Positions 13,644 to 27,300 of a DNA stretch of 64,000 nt are shown in pieces. A model generated the notes under the pieces. That model did not search any database, was not told the DNA's origin, and was given only the letters and a program-made list of their open reading frames with translations. Each line of letters begins with the position of its first letter. Position 1 is the stretch's first letter. The DNA is taken from assembly GCA_949316495.1 (NCBI GenBank), contig OX439002.1:11960001-12024000 (forward strand), given 5' to 3'. The translations under genes and the position numbers were made by a program. This DNA comes from Amphiduros pacificus. Its lineage: Eukaryota > Annelida > Polychaeta > Phyllodocida > Hesionidae.

Positions 13644-15325
13644 TCAACATCTGAAATCTGCAGCTTGAAATTGATTGAGGTCCGTTTCAATACTTCCGAA
13701 CTGGTGGAGAGATATACTGGACTTGGTTATGGGGTCTGTGGTTGTGGTTCTCTTCTGTTTGCCGGGTGCCATGTCACCAATACTCTGAGACATCATGCGA
13801 TCATCATACAGAGAAAATCGTCCATTTTTCGGAGTTGCAGTTTTGACCCTCTTTTTTGTTTTATCACTGTTTGGTGGGTTTGGTTGGGGTGTGTTTTCGA
13901 CCAATTTGGTCAAGCCGTTCTCACCTCCATAGTCACTACTACCAATTACGTTATGATTACTGTCACTATTTCCGTGGTTGTTCCATTGAACAATTCTATT
14001 TTTACAGTTCTGACTGCCCATCTGCCAGGAGTTTGGGCGGTGAAGTTTTGAGCTAGAGTCTATGAGTGTGTTCATCCCCGGCGTGCTGGAACGCGAGGAG
14101 CCATTGGGGCTCAAGTCAATGCTACTTTGTGACCTTTGTTTGCTTCTCATAATAGCTGGCTGTCCATTGGCTGGACAATTCGTCTGCGGCTTGGCCACTC
14201 CAACCTCTGCTATTCCAAGTCTATTCTCCAGAGGCTGGGCACCACTAGGTGCCGCCACCTGATCAACATTGTACTTTCCAGACTGACCTTGACCTTTCTG
14301 ACCTTTAAGTGGTAAAGATGTGGGTCGCACGATGGCAGATCCGTTCATGAAACACACCTCTGTAGGAACGTGCCGAGGTTCCAGATTGGATTTAGATAAA
14401 TTTGACCCTCCGTCTGACCTACTCCTCTGATGACCTGACATCTTTTTAAGCATTGCCAGTTGCGGAGCTGGTGCAGGATTTCGTAAATTTTCAGTGGGAT
14501 AATTTCCGCTATCATCACTGTTTTGGTCACTCTTTGACGAAAACGGATTTCGCCCAAAGAAAGATAGTCCTAATCCCTTCCCCTTTTCTTTTGCCTTTTT
14601 GAACTTTAACTTTGACTTTTGTTTGGGTTCTGGTGGCGCAGTCCTGCTATGGGTGGCAGTCCCATTGCCTGGCACATTGGGCTGTTTGGGGCGCACTATC
14701 AGCGGTTCCGAGAGATTGACCTGGTTTTGTACGTAGGGTATGGGGTGACTTCTCTGCTGACTAAGTAGGTCATTCTGCACTAGAGAGCTCTCTAAACTGT
14801 CTGTAAAAGCTTCTATTAGTTCATCTGTCAGTGCCTGGTTGGTCTGTCCGTGTTTGGCGTCAGAATGTGATGCAGCTTCAGCCACAGATTTATCAACCAG
14901 CGTGTTACCTAGCACGGCCAGCTCCTCATCGCTACTTTTGTGTGTGTTCCTTTCCACTGTGGGATTCTTGCCTTGATGTGGCTGCAGCACACGGTTTGTC
15001 TTGGCATAATTCACATTCCTGTTTGCTTTGCTTGACAAGTTATAGTCCATAGGTTCTGAGGGAGACAGAGTGGTCTCGGTGGTTGAGGTGGAGACGCTGC
15101 GCTCCGGTCTGGAGTACCGGCTGGAGCTGACACTGCTACTGGAGATGTCCATACCGGGGTTGTCCATGTAGTGGGAGGAGGGCACGTTACCGTTGCGGTC
15201 TGCATTCTCGGCTCCGGTGTGCAGGTGGTGACTAGTGTCGTAGTTGTGTGAGGTCTGGTTGCGCACAATACTGTTATCTTGGTGGCCTCCCATGGATGGC
15301 ATCGGATTAATGGTAGGTGTCACTC
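13644..15325 (-). CDS. BMPR2: BMPR2 terminal exon, C-terminal tail
   Basis: Begins after a TTGTAG acceptor and encodes [12 protein letters not shown], identical at its start to human BMPR2. The tail of about 560 residues is rich in Ser, Asn, Gln and Pro. It has a Ser/Thr run near residues 60-90, SSDEEL near 130, a Lys-rich patch ([16 protein letters not shown]) near 240, RPTSLPL near 335 and KKRVKT near 490. It ends ADFRC before TGA. In vertebrates the tail binds cytoskeletal regulators such as LIMK1; those contacts are not proven here. The human tail is also encoded mainly by one large exon (exon 12). Confidence 0.96.
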
Positions 15326-18300
15326 CTACAACAATAAACCAATACCAACATCACTAAACACCTATACGTAATGCTAATCACCTGTAATATCCCTGAACAC
15401 TTCCTAATGCAAGATTTACCACATTTTGCTACTTAGACTGACTGTTATTATAGGCTCAGGTGGTGAGAGTAAATAATGACATTAATAGAAATGGAAATGA
15501 ACAGACCGCTCTTTACTCAACTACCAGGAGCAAGGTTATCTACCTTTATGTCTGGCACACGATTAGGAGCACGATTATCTAACTTTATTTCTGGCACACA
15601 ATTAGGAGCACGATTATCTACCTTTATTTCTGGCACACAATTAGGAGCACGATTATCTACCTTTATGTCTGGCACAAGATTAGGAGCACGATTATCTACC
15701 TTTATGTCTGGCACAAGATTAGGAGCAAGATTATCTACCTTTATGTCTGGCACAAGATTAGGAGCACGATTATCTACCTTTATGTCTGGCACACGATTAG
15801 GAGCACGATTATCTACCTTTATGTCTCGCACAAGATTAGGAGCACGATTATCTACCTTTATGTCTGGCACAAGATTAGGAGCACGATTATCTACCTTTAT
15901 GTCTGGCACAAGATTAGGAGCACGATTATCTACCTTTATGTCAGGCACGAGATTAGAGCACGATTATCTACCTTTATGTCTGGCACACGATTAGAAACAT
16001 GATTATCTACCTTTATGTCTGGCTTCCCACAGCATCATCATGTCCAGGACTCGCTCCTCTACGCACAGTGACGTCAGCCGAGCCTCGGCATCATGGTCCC
16101 AACAATCATCTATTGTCTCCTTCAACGCCCGAATTGCCTGAAAGTCAAACATTTTTGTTGTTGCTTGCAGTTTTTAAAAATCATTTTTCTAATTTGATCT
16201 AATAATTGCCCAAAACATCACTCGTGCCAAAAAATATCAACTTTTGGATTTGTCCAAGATAAATGAAGTGTGAATTTTACCTGGTTTGTGTCTTTCCAAA
16301 CGTCGGGGAACTTTGGCCGTGTTTTGTTGCGTGACACAAGAAGCTGCATTTCCTCGAAGCTGGGATGCACCCCGATCTCTGCCTCATATGGCAACTTGTA
16401 CTCTGGCACCGGCATTCCTGCAAAATAGTCCAAGCATTGTCACATGGTAGGTAGCCTCTGAGCTCATGCTGTCTAGAATTGCCACTACATAAATCTGTAT
16501 TCAACCTTATCTGTTGACTAGATTTCTGCTACTATAGCAATTATATAAATATATTTATATATATATATATGTTGCCAAAATTGGATGTCAATATATTGCA
16601 GAGATAATATCCAATACAGTGAAAAAAAATTAAGATCAAATGAAATTGTTAGATTTTCCGTGATAAATACAACTGTGTTTGTTTGGTACCTGCAGGTAGC
16701 AGCCACTTGGCATGAGATTGATTTTTATCTTGACTGTGTTCCACAGTCCTTTTGCTAGGTGGCAACAGGGTTAATTGTGATGACAGGGGATTTTACCTTG
16801 GTAGAGATCCGAGCACCTTGATGCCACCTCCCATACCACCAGGCCCAGTGAGTACACATCTATCTGCTTGAGAGAAGCTTCGCAGTCGCGGAGATTAACT
16901 GCACCTTCCAGCACCTCAGGGGCCATATAACGCAGTGTACCCACCTGAAAGTAGCACCAGCATGGTGCAAAATATTGGTCATTTAATTTGTCAAATAGCT
17001 CCTCAGTACACATGTACTATTCTCCTTAAAATCTGCAAACTTGACTTCAATGAATATACTGTAATCTGATTTTACTTCATATGGAATAAAATATACATGT
17101 ATATAACTTTTACAAAGATATTCCATATGTAACACTTAATTTGGCAATTATTGTTTAATATAAAAGGAGGTAGACACGCACATCAGTGAGGGAGGATTGT
17201 TCGGCATTTTCTTCTTGCCCATTGCGGACATATTTCGAGCCCATAATTCTCATTGCAAATCCATAATCACACACAATACAACTGAGATCTTCTCTGACCA
17301 GTATATTACGAGTGTTGAAATCTCGATGAGCGATGGCTGGCTTGATTTTATCTGTAGATGAGAAAGAAATACATTGATATGATATACCAGTAAAAGAAAT
17401 AAATTACTGATAAAAAATCTATCAATAACTTCAAGTGCATTCACCATCTTCTTATCTTGGGTAAACAGAGCCACATAAGTACTTTGTCAATATTATATAG
17501 GATATTGTGGTCTTACAAATGCATCTTAAGATTAAATTCAACATTATCTTTTTCTGCATAAATCAAGAAATGGTGAGACTATCTATTTTCATTATATTAA
17601 GAAATGCTAAGGCTATTTTACAGGAGGATTCTGTTTTTAAAACCAAACGGTAATTTCTCTGTCTGATAACTTTATTGTGTTTAATTAGCTATTATGAACC
17701 AGTTGAAATGCATAAAATCCTATTGTTTGACTTATTGCTTTACATCACAGACAAGTTTCATCAGACAAGATTTCAGCCTGAATTTAAATCATTCAACTTT
17801 CACTCACCTCCTTTTACAATGTCGGTGTGTAGGTGAGCCATGCCTGCCGCAGCTGAGTGTATCATTTTGCACATAATATTCCAATCTATGGTGTTCTCCT
17901 TCAGGTAGTGTGACAGAGTGCCGTTGGTGACAAACTGCATCACGATCATGTAGTGATAGCCCCCGTCTGGGTCGATCCTTTCCTCCGCCCCATAAAATTT
18001 GGGCAGGGCATCATGGTCCATATGTGGTAATACATATATGTCTTTTTCATTGAGATAATAAAGTTTTTGATGGGGGGCATATAACTTAACGGCAACATCC
18101 ATTTCATTTAGGGTGCCACGCCACACTTCTCCGTAGCGCCCTCTCTCTATGAGATTGACCAGCTTCAGTTGGTCAAGTTCAAATGTTGGGGTAGGTGGCG
18201 CCTCAATGAGGTGAGCAGCAGATTCCATGGTTTCCTTCTGGGATCCCAGCCACAGTCTGTAGGCCAGGTAGGTGATAGCTATCACCACGGCGACGGACAC

Positions 18301-21300
18301 CACCGACACCAGCGCTACAATGATTGTCTTCTCCTTGTACTTGGGATTGTGCAGAATTTGGATCCCTGAAAACACAAACAAAATCTATTCTTATAAAAAA
18401 AATCAGGAAATATCTCATGGATACTTTTGACTGTCGGGTTTAAAGTGGACTGGTATGTGCTAAAAATGTTATATCAATTATCATGGCTGCCCTCCTGACT
18501 TCCAGTCTCATTTCATGATCCAATATAAAATCAATAGCTCATGAATTTTTAAGAATATAATATCTTCCAAAAAATGTTTTGCTGCCTCAATTTTATGTCT
18601 CTGAGGAAAGTGTATCTGTATATACCGTATGAAGCCTAAATTATTTACTTCCTTGAAAACCTCTAGACTTTATATGAAATAAGATTGATAACCCTGCTCT
18701 TTTTAAAGATGCTAGTGTTCCAATATTCAGCCAAACAGAGTAAAGTGAATATTTTGAAGTTATTCCTGGAATTTTCCAGTTGGCTAATTAGGTGGAATAT
18801 GACAGATGCATTGCCCAAGCTTTTTGCAAGTAAGCACTGACAACAAGGATCCAGGAAGGCTTCAAACTGAGATAAACAGTAATGAACTATGACAACGGAC
18901 CCTGAGATAAAAGGTCAAACAGTAGCTGGTGATTATCGTCTTCTACGTTAAAAAGCTGTTTTCAAAAATAACTTTGTGTTGTGTTGTTGCCAAGCCTGTG
19001 ACAAGTGCCATGCCAAAAAACAGAGTGTCAAAATCCTACCCAATGTACCTCACCCTGCATCCCTGCCCACCTCTTCACATTTGGACATAATAATCAATTG
19101 GTAAAATATCATTTTTATTTTAGTCACCAAAAAAAAAAGTTTAGATAAATAAAAGTATATTACAATAAGTAAGGGGAATGGTGATAGAATCTATTAGCAG
19201 GCCTCAATGATCAGAAGTGGACATTCTCACAGATGTAAGTGCAACTAGAGCGATTCTGCCTTCTGGGTTCCCAGGGTCAGTCCCACAAAGGACTTAACAC
19301 AAGCTGTGGCAAGCCTCTTGACATCTACTGTAAGCCGATCCTTCCGTTTGACACTGGATGACGGTGGTTCCTACAGTAGCACTGGCAGTCCACCATGCAG
19401 TCAACCGTCCATCTCAACGGCATGTTTAAAGTACCATAACCTGTCTCATCCTCAACAAGGCTACCGCTTCATTTCTGAGTTTAATTTCAAGCTCTGATAA
19501 CAATTGTGCCAACTGTAGATTCATGGACTAAATCTTGCATAGATGTTTTGTGCATGCGCTTTGATTGCAGTGGTGCCTTGGCAAAAATGACCCACACAGA
19601 GGATCCTATGTGATAAATGGCCCAAACAATGACCCACACAGAGGCTCCTTTGTGAGAAATGGCCTATACAATGAAACTTGAAAATGATAAGAATTTTAAA
19701 AGTACATCTTATACTCATGGAAGTGCATTTTGTTAAAATAAATTGGTACAAGAAATATTGTTGTTTAAGCAATGATAAATCTAATTTGCACCTTTACTGT
19801 CTATATTGCAGTGACACTGGTGTGGGTGATGCAGTGCATAAGATTGATTCCTAGCTTGCATGTGGCAGACTCCTCCATCATACATCTGAGAAATGCCTTT
19901 ATCTATGATAGCAGGGGCCCACTACAAGGGCAGCCTTAATATAACAACCATGCAGTGCTAAAGATTGATGACACTCATCTCATTCTCAATGATCTGACAG
20001 TCTCTTTTCTCCTACTTCAATCCACAAACAAAAATCCAGAAAGGACTTGCAATATTCATAGAGTGATCTTTGTCACTGACCACATGTAGCATGACTTAAT
20101 TTTGACATTGTGTTGCAAGCTTCCTGGATGGTTTCCATTCAGGGAGGCTTTACTTTAGAAAAGATTATGGTGAACAGAGTAATACAGAGATAAGTCAATG
20201 TGACAGGCAGTCAAACACAGAAAGGTCAGGATGACATGTAGTCAAGAGAGTGTTTAGGCCAACAGGTAGTCACCAGCAGATCAGGGTGAAAGGTAGTCAA
20301 CAGAGAGGTCAGGATGAAAGGTAGTCAACAGAGAGGTCAGGGTGACAGGTAGTCAACAGAGGTCAGGATGAAAGGTAGTCAACAGAGGTCAGGGTGACAA
20401 GCAGTCCACAGACAGGTCAGGGTGACAAGCAGTCAACAGATAGGTCAGGATGAAAGGTAGTCAACAGAGAGGTCAGGGTGACAGGTAGTCAACAGAGAGG
20501 TCAGTCAGGGTGACAGGTAGTCAACAGAGGTCAGGGTAACAGGTAGTCAACAGAGAGGTCAGGGTGACAAACAGTCAACAGAGGTCAGGGTAACAAACAG
20601 TCAACAGAGGTCAGGGTGACAGGTAGTCAACAGAGAGGTCAGGGTGACAAGCAGTCAACATAGAGGTCAGTGTGACAGGTAGTCCACAGAGAGGTCAGGA
20701 TGAAAGGCAGTCAACAGAGAGGTCAGGGTGACAGGTAGTCCACAGACAAGTCAGGGTGACAAGCAGTCAACAGATAGGTCAGGGAACAGGTATTCAACAT
20801 AGAGGTCAGGATGAAAAGTAGTCAACAGAGAGGTCAGGGTGACAGGTAGTCAACAGAGAGGTCAGTCAGGGTGACAGGTAGTCAATAGAGAGGTCAGGGC
20901 GACAGGTAGTCAACAGAGAGGTCAGGTGACAGGTAGTCAACAGAGGTCAGTGTGACAGGTAGTCCACAGAGAGGTCAGGATGAAAGGTAGTCAACAGAGA
21001 GGTCAGGGTGACAGGTAGTCAACAGAGAGGTCAGGGTGACAAGCAGTCAACAGATAGGTCAGGGTGACAGGTAGTCAACTGAGAGGTCAGGGTGACAAGC
21101 AGTCAACAGAGGTCAGTGTGACAGGTAGTCCACAGAGAAGTCAGGATGACAGGTAATCAACAGAGAGGTCAGGGTGACAAGCAGTCAACAGAGGTCAGTG
21201 TGACAGGTAGTCCACAGAGAGGTCAGGGTGACAGGTAGTCAACAGAGAGGTCAGGGTGACAAGCAGTCAACAGATAGGTCAGGGTGACAGGTAGTCAACA

Positions 21301-24300
21301 GAGAGGTCAGGGTGACAGGTAGTCCACAGACAGGTCAGGGTGACAGGTAGTCAACAGAGAGGTCAGGGTGACAGGTAGTCAACAGAGGTCAGTGTGACAG
21401 GTACCGTATTTACTCTTAGTTAATGTTTGGGGGGTCGTCTTATACACGAGAGCAACCTGTGGACGAGGATCTATGCACAAAAATTACGGCACTATGAGTT
21501 TTCATTACGAACATTCTTATTTTCAAAATAACGAATATCTGACATAACGGATCGATTTAACAGTCTTATACTCGAGTATTTACGGTAAACCGTAAATACG
21601 ATGTTCATATTTTCGAAATAATGAATATCAGACGTAGCAGATTGATTTTAATTGCGTTTTAAATGAAAAATAAAGGTATTTATCCAATATTATTTGTCTA
21701 TTATTCCAAAACGCTTTGTTTTGACTTTGTTCTCACTGATTCCAATTATCAGCGTTCACAGTTTTGCGTTTCGTCATTGTCTCAACTGCTTTGAGTCGTG
21801 TCTTCCCTTTTTGACAGAAATGCTTTCACACGTGAATCGATTTTAATTGCGTTTTAAATGATAAATAACGGTATTTACCCAATATATTAAAAATGATAAT
21901 AATTAAAAGCGATATGATTAATATCTTTGGTCTTATAATACACAAAGATTATTCAACCACGTGTACACAGTAGTCCGCCTGTCCGATATTCGCTTTCACA
22001 CTAGTATTGCATAATGCATGTTAAATGGATGGATGGTTTTGTTCTGTTCTCGACCTGCAAAGCGTATTTTGTGTTTATATTGGGTATATACTTTTATTTA
22101 TCATTTAAAACGCAATTCTCTAGCAAATCTGCAAAGTCAATGATCACATGACTTGAGTCACGTGGCCAATCGATCTGCTATGTCACTCCCGCTTTTTAAA
22201 ATGACGACCTCGTATTGCGTAATGCATGTTAAATGAATGGATGGGTTTGTTCTGTTCTCGACCTGCAAAGCGTATTTTGTGTTTATATTGGGTATATGCT
22301 TTTATTTATCATTTAAAACGCAATTCTCTGGCAAATCTGCCATTTATTTACCCAATATTATTGGTCTATTATTTCAAAACGCTTTGTTCTCACTGATTCC
22401 AATTATCAGCATTCACAGTTTTGCGTTTCGTCATTGTCTCCACTGCTTTGAGTCATGTCTGCCCTTTTTGACAGAAATGCTTTCACACGTGGATCGATTT
22501 TAATTGCGCTTTAAATGATAATAATGAAAAGCGATATGATTAATATCGTTGGTCTTATAATACACAAAGAAATATTCAACCATGTGTAGTCCGCCTGCTT
22601 TCACGCTAGTATTGCGTAATGCATGTTAAAAATAAAGGTATTTACCCAATATTATCAAGATGATTTACAGCCGATCGAGTGCTATAAACGATAATAATTA
22701 AAAGCGATATAATGAATATCTTTGGCTTCATAATACACAAAGAAATATTCTACCACGTAAATTTGATGTGCGGAACACGGTAAATTCCATGTGCGGCAAC
22801 ACGAAGAGAAGCCAGGGATCTATCATTGCGCAATATATTAATATTTTAATGCGAGTTGATAGACTCCAATTATTTTCGCGCCAAAGATAAGAGCTTGTCC
22901 CCGTCACTGCCCCTTTTTAAAATGACGACCACATGTTGCGTAATGCATGTTATAAATGAATGGATGGTTTTGTTCTGTTCTTGACCTGCAAAGCGAATTT
23001 GTGATAATATTGGGTAAATACCTTTATTTATCATTTAAAATGCAATTCTCCTGCAAATCTGCAAAGTCAATGATCACATGACTTGTGAGTCACGTGGCCA
23101 ATCGATCCGCTACGTCCGTACATCGTATTTACGTTTTACTTTTATGTCTATAAAAATTAAAATTATTATTTAAATATATTGCACAATTCAATTCTGCCTC
23201 TGATGTCTTCCCATTCAGTGGTGTGAAAATTAGTAAAATATCGCTACCTCCGATATTCGTTATTTCGAAAATATGAACATCGTATTTACGTTTTACCGTA
23301 TATACTCGTGTATAAGACCGTTAAGATCTTGTTTCGTAAGCATATTTCCATTTCACTTTTGATATGGCCGTCAAGCGTCAGCTGAAGCTTGAATGGTAGC
23401 AGAGCCGATATCTCAAGAAAAAGCAACTCATCTTATATTCGGAAATTGTTTTTTTTCAAGCAAAATAACCTCAATTTTGGGGGGTCGTCCTATACACGAG
23501 TCGTCCTATACACGAGTAATTACGGTAGTCCACAGAGAGGTCAGGATGAAAGGTATTCAACAGAGAGGTCAGGATGAAAGGTAGTCAACAGAGAGGTCAG
23601 GGTGACAGGTAGTCCACAGAGAGGTCAGGTGACAGGTAGTCCACAGAGAGGTCAGGGTGACAGGTAGTCCACAGAGAGGTCAGGTGACAGGTAGTCCACA
23701 GAGAGGTCAGGTAACAGGTAGTCCACAGAGATAGGTTATGCTGTATAGCAAAACAAATAACCAGGCCAGAGAAAATAACTGGAATGTGTCACACATTAGA
23801 ATACAGTAACATAAAATATACAGTATTAAGTATAAATGATACTGCATTGTGCTGTAAAATAATAAGCTACTTGTACATTACAAAGGTTGGAAAAGCTGCA
23901 AAATACAGTTCAAAGGTAAACGGCATTGCACAATGTCAGCTCTATAGCACTTCTTTATAAATGTTGGGAGCCATTCAGTACAATTTAAAGATGAGTCACA
24001 GTCCAACATATTACAGTGCAAATATTTTTCTGAGAGTCCGAGATTTCTCTTATTGTGACCTGCAACATCATGTTTAAAATATTAGGGATTCATATAGCAC
24101 AAAACATAACAATAGCATATCAAATTCCATGGTTTGTAATTTCACTGGATAAAATACGGGTATCCTAAATCTATATAATTACACAAATTTCTGTTCAATA
24201 ACAACACATTGTGGATCAGATTATGCAGCTGTGGGGCCTACCAGGCTGGGCATCGTGGCCTAATGCCAGATAATTAAAACCCCGCCTTTAAAAAGTTTGT

Positions 24301-27300
24301 CATTTCCTTTCCAAGAGACTGTGTGGCCTGTGAATATTTTTGTACAAAGCATTTGCTGAAAATGTCTGCTGTTATATGAACGAAAGTGATTTGCTCCTGC
24401 AGGTACCGCAGGGAGCACCTGATTCTGACAAAGTCTGCTGAATACTGCTCATTATCTCAAGTATTTTTCTGCAGATAACAAAAACATAAAGTCTAACTGA
24501 CTACTGCACAACTGCCAGCCCACTACTCTAAGTGTGTCTGATGCTGTCATGGTGCACTAAGTTACAAACGCCTACCTGTGCTAAGTTATTAACACCTACC
24601 TGTGCTAAGTTATTAACACCTATCTGTGCTAAGTTATTAACACCTACCTGTGCTAAGTTATTAACACCTACCTGTGCTAAGTTACAAACACCTACCTGTG
24701 CTAAGTTATTAACACCTACCTGTGCTAAGTTATTAACACCTATCTGTGCTAAGTTACAAACACCTACCTGCACTAAGCTATAAACACCTACCTGTGCTAA
24801 GTTATTAACACCTACCTGTGTTCAGTTACAAACACCTACCTGCACTAAGCTATAAACACCTATCTGTGCTAAGTTATTAACACCTACCTGCACTAAGCTA
24901 TAAACACCTATCTGTGCTAAGTTATTAACACCTACCTGTGCAAAGTTACAAACACCTGTACATATCATATAAAATATTAATAAAACTGTACCATCCCATA
25001 TGACGCATAACTATTTTATAAGACACATCATTGCTAAGGCTTATCTATATTAATAACAGTACACAGGTGTATCATTTTGACTAAAGTTTAATATTATCTA
25101 TTTTTTAAATGACATTAGAAATTTAAATTATTATCAGGTTCCAAACATAGATTTCATACACCAAATGAGAACATATGAGAAAGTTAGTTATTGGATATGA
25201 TTTTACATTGTTATTAGTGAAGCCAAATTAGTTTTTTAATGAAATGCTCATGTTTATCTATTACAGAAATAGACCAAAAGCTAGAAAACAACACTACCAG
25301 ACAACCACACAAAAATGAAAGATTGTAAATGATATCATTTTCAGTTTCTTATTTCAATATCAATTACATGTTGCAAACAAAAAGTATTCTGGAACTTATA
25401 TTGCAGGAAACAATACACAACCTGACAATGATTTTATAATCTTTATACCTCATTACTGCGAGATGAATTTTGGATCCAGGGGAAACAAAGTCTTAACAAA
25501 ACAATTTGCATGTATTCATACAAACATTTCATGCCTTCTGGGCATGTATTTAACTAGAGCAACATAATATATTCATTCGGTGCTATTTTAAAGTAAAAAC
25601 CAATGACACAGCACAGTACGAAGCAATGAGATGAGGTATGCCCGGTCTTACCTTGCTGTAAGCCTCAAGCAGGAAAGAACAGCCACAAATCAGCTCCGAC
25701 AAACTGATGGTGGAGATGTACATAACATTGGAATAATAGCAGTCTCCCCCCTCCATCCCTCCTACTGCCACCATCCCTCCCAGACCTCAACAGGTAAAAG
25801 TAAGTCTCTATGTCTCCTCTATATTAGCCCTTCTCTACACTATTATCAACACTCCACCTCAAAATTTTTGTTCTTATTTTCTCTCTGTGCTAAGGTGAAT
25901 ATTTACTCAAATATTACAATCAACCTTGTACATGATAACAGATATATAAATAATTTCACACCAGTTTGCTAACTAACTAGTACTAACAATGTGTATCTCA
26001 GCAAAATGATTTTGAATTGTAAACCAATACAGTAATACAGCCTTCTTTTTAGAACAAAACAATTAAAACAATAGAATACAACAATATGACAATAACCCCA
26101 AAAATACAGTAGATAAATAAATGCATGGCACTGAAAGGGCAAGACAGATGGCAGCACAGTCATTATGTAGCTGAAGGGTAGCTGTGGCAGTGTAGATTTG
26201 TTTGCTGCTGACTGCACTCTGCCCCATGGTCCGTGCCTGACCTCCACTGAACATGCCAACGTGGGCAACAATAGCTCCACACCAGCCTACCTGCCTGCTA
26301 CCTGGTGGCACACATTACTTCATCCTCACAATGCCAGGCCATCATCCCTTTATTCAAACATATATTAAAATACAAATAGTTTTCATGCCACCAGTGTCCT
26401 ATTTTCTAGGATGGAATGCCATGGTGCCAACCTTTACCATTATATATGAACAACCCATCACTTCAGTGTTTCTGACTGGCATAGGAGGGACAGGATTGAT
26501 TATAAAATGCCTGATCTGAGTATAAGATTTGTTTTTGGTGACGTATGAGAGTGAGGTGTGCTGTAGTTTGCACCCAGCACCCTTTGCACAGCCATATGAA
26601 GCCAGAGTGGAGCGGCCAGCAGACTGGTATGTGCTGCCTCTTCCAGCATTCTCCCCAATGGCTTTATTTCTCCACACATCCTGTACTACACTTATTCAAT
26701 GAGCTATGGAGCAAAATGAAGCAGCGATACTGCAGTCTCAGATGATGAAAAATAGTTGGCAAGAAAAGGCCAGAATGAGCAAAAGCACCTACGATGAGCA
26801 ACAAGAGTGAGGATGAGTGAGCATCAGGTGCTTTGACGAGCAATAGAGGCAGGGAGAGGCAAAGGGATGAGGATAATCTAATGAAAATAGAATTCTATTG
26901 TAGTGAAGCTGTTTTCCAACCAAAATGGTAGCAAAATGCAGTTGTCCTAGACAAAATAAAACTTTTTGTTATATTTTCAATGCTGACTTGTTTTTTTAGG
27001 CACAGTCTAAAAGACATATGTGACATTTGCAGACAGGTCTATTAGAAAGCTTAACATGTGGGAACTATCTTGATTATAAGCTGTTATCAGAATGAAACCT
27101 TCTTTTGAAAAGGATAAAATCCTTGAGGCTTTATCTACAGTTGGAATCAGATTTGAATAAAACTGATATTTTATACCTAAATGATGCTCCTACCTTTGAC
27201 CAGAAAAATCATAATAATACACATTGTGTAAACATTCTATCTTGATCATGCAAACATCCCCTGTTAGCCTGTTTCATCCTATTTAACTTGGTAAGAGATG

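Noticed and set aside
15476-15994. Open frames of 172 (+) and 143 (-) codons with 13-residue repeats
   Set aside because: They come from a 39-bp stop-free tandem unit in an intron. The true exon frame enters a stop immediately after the splice donor, so these frames are not read from BMPR2.
15521-16020. CRISPR array
   Set aside because: The whole 39-bp unit repeats with no unique spacers, and the genome is an animal's. The same holds for the other arrays.
20200-21403. AGGTCA words in the 28-bp minisatellite as nuclear-receptor arrays
   Set aside because: The second half (GGGTGAC) is a poor half site and the words are inherited from one founding unit; weaker than the TGACCTTGA case at 30552-32714.
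24240-24300. Alu-like start (GGCTGGGCATCGTGGCCTAA)
   Set aside because: Resemblance is limited to about 20 bases; no A/B boxes at the right spacing and no poly-A tail.
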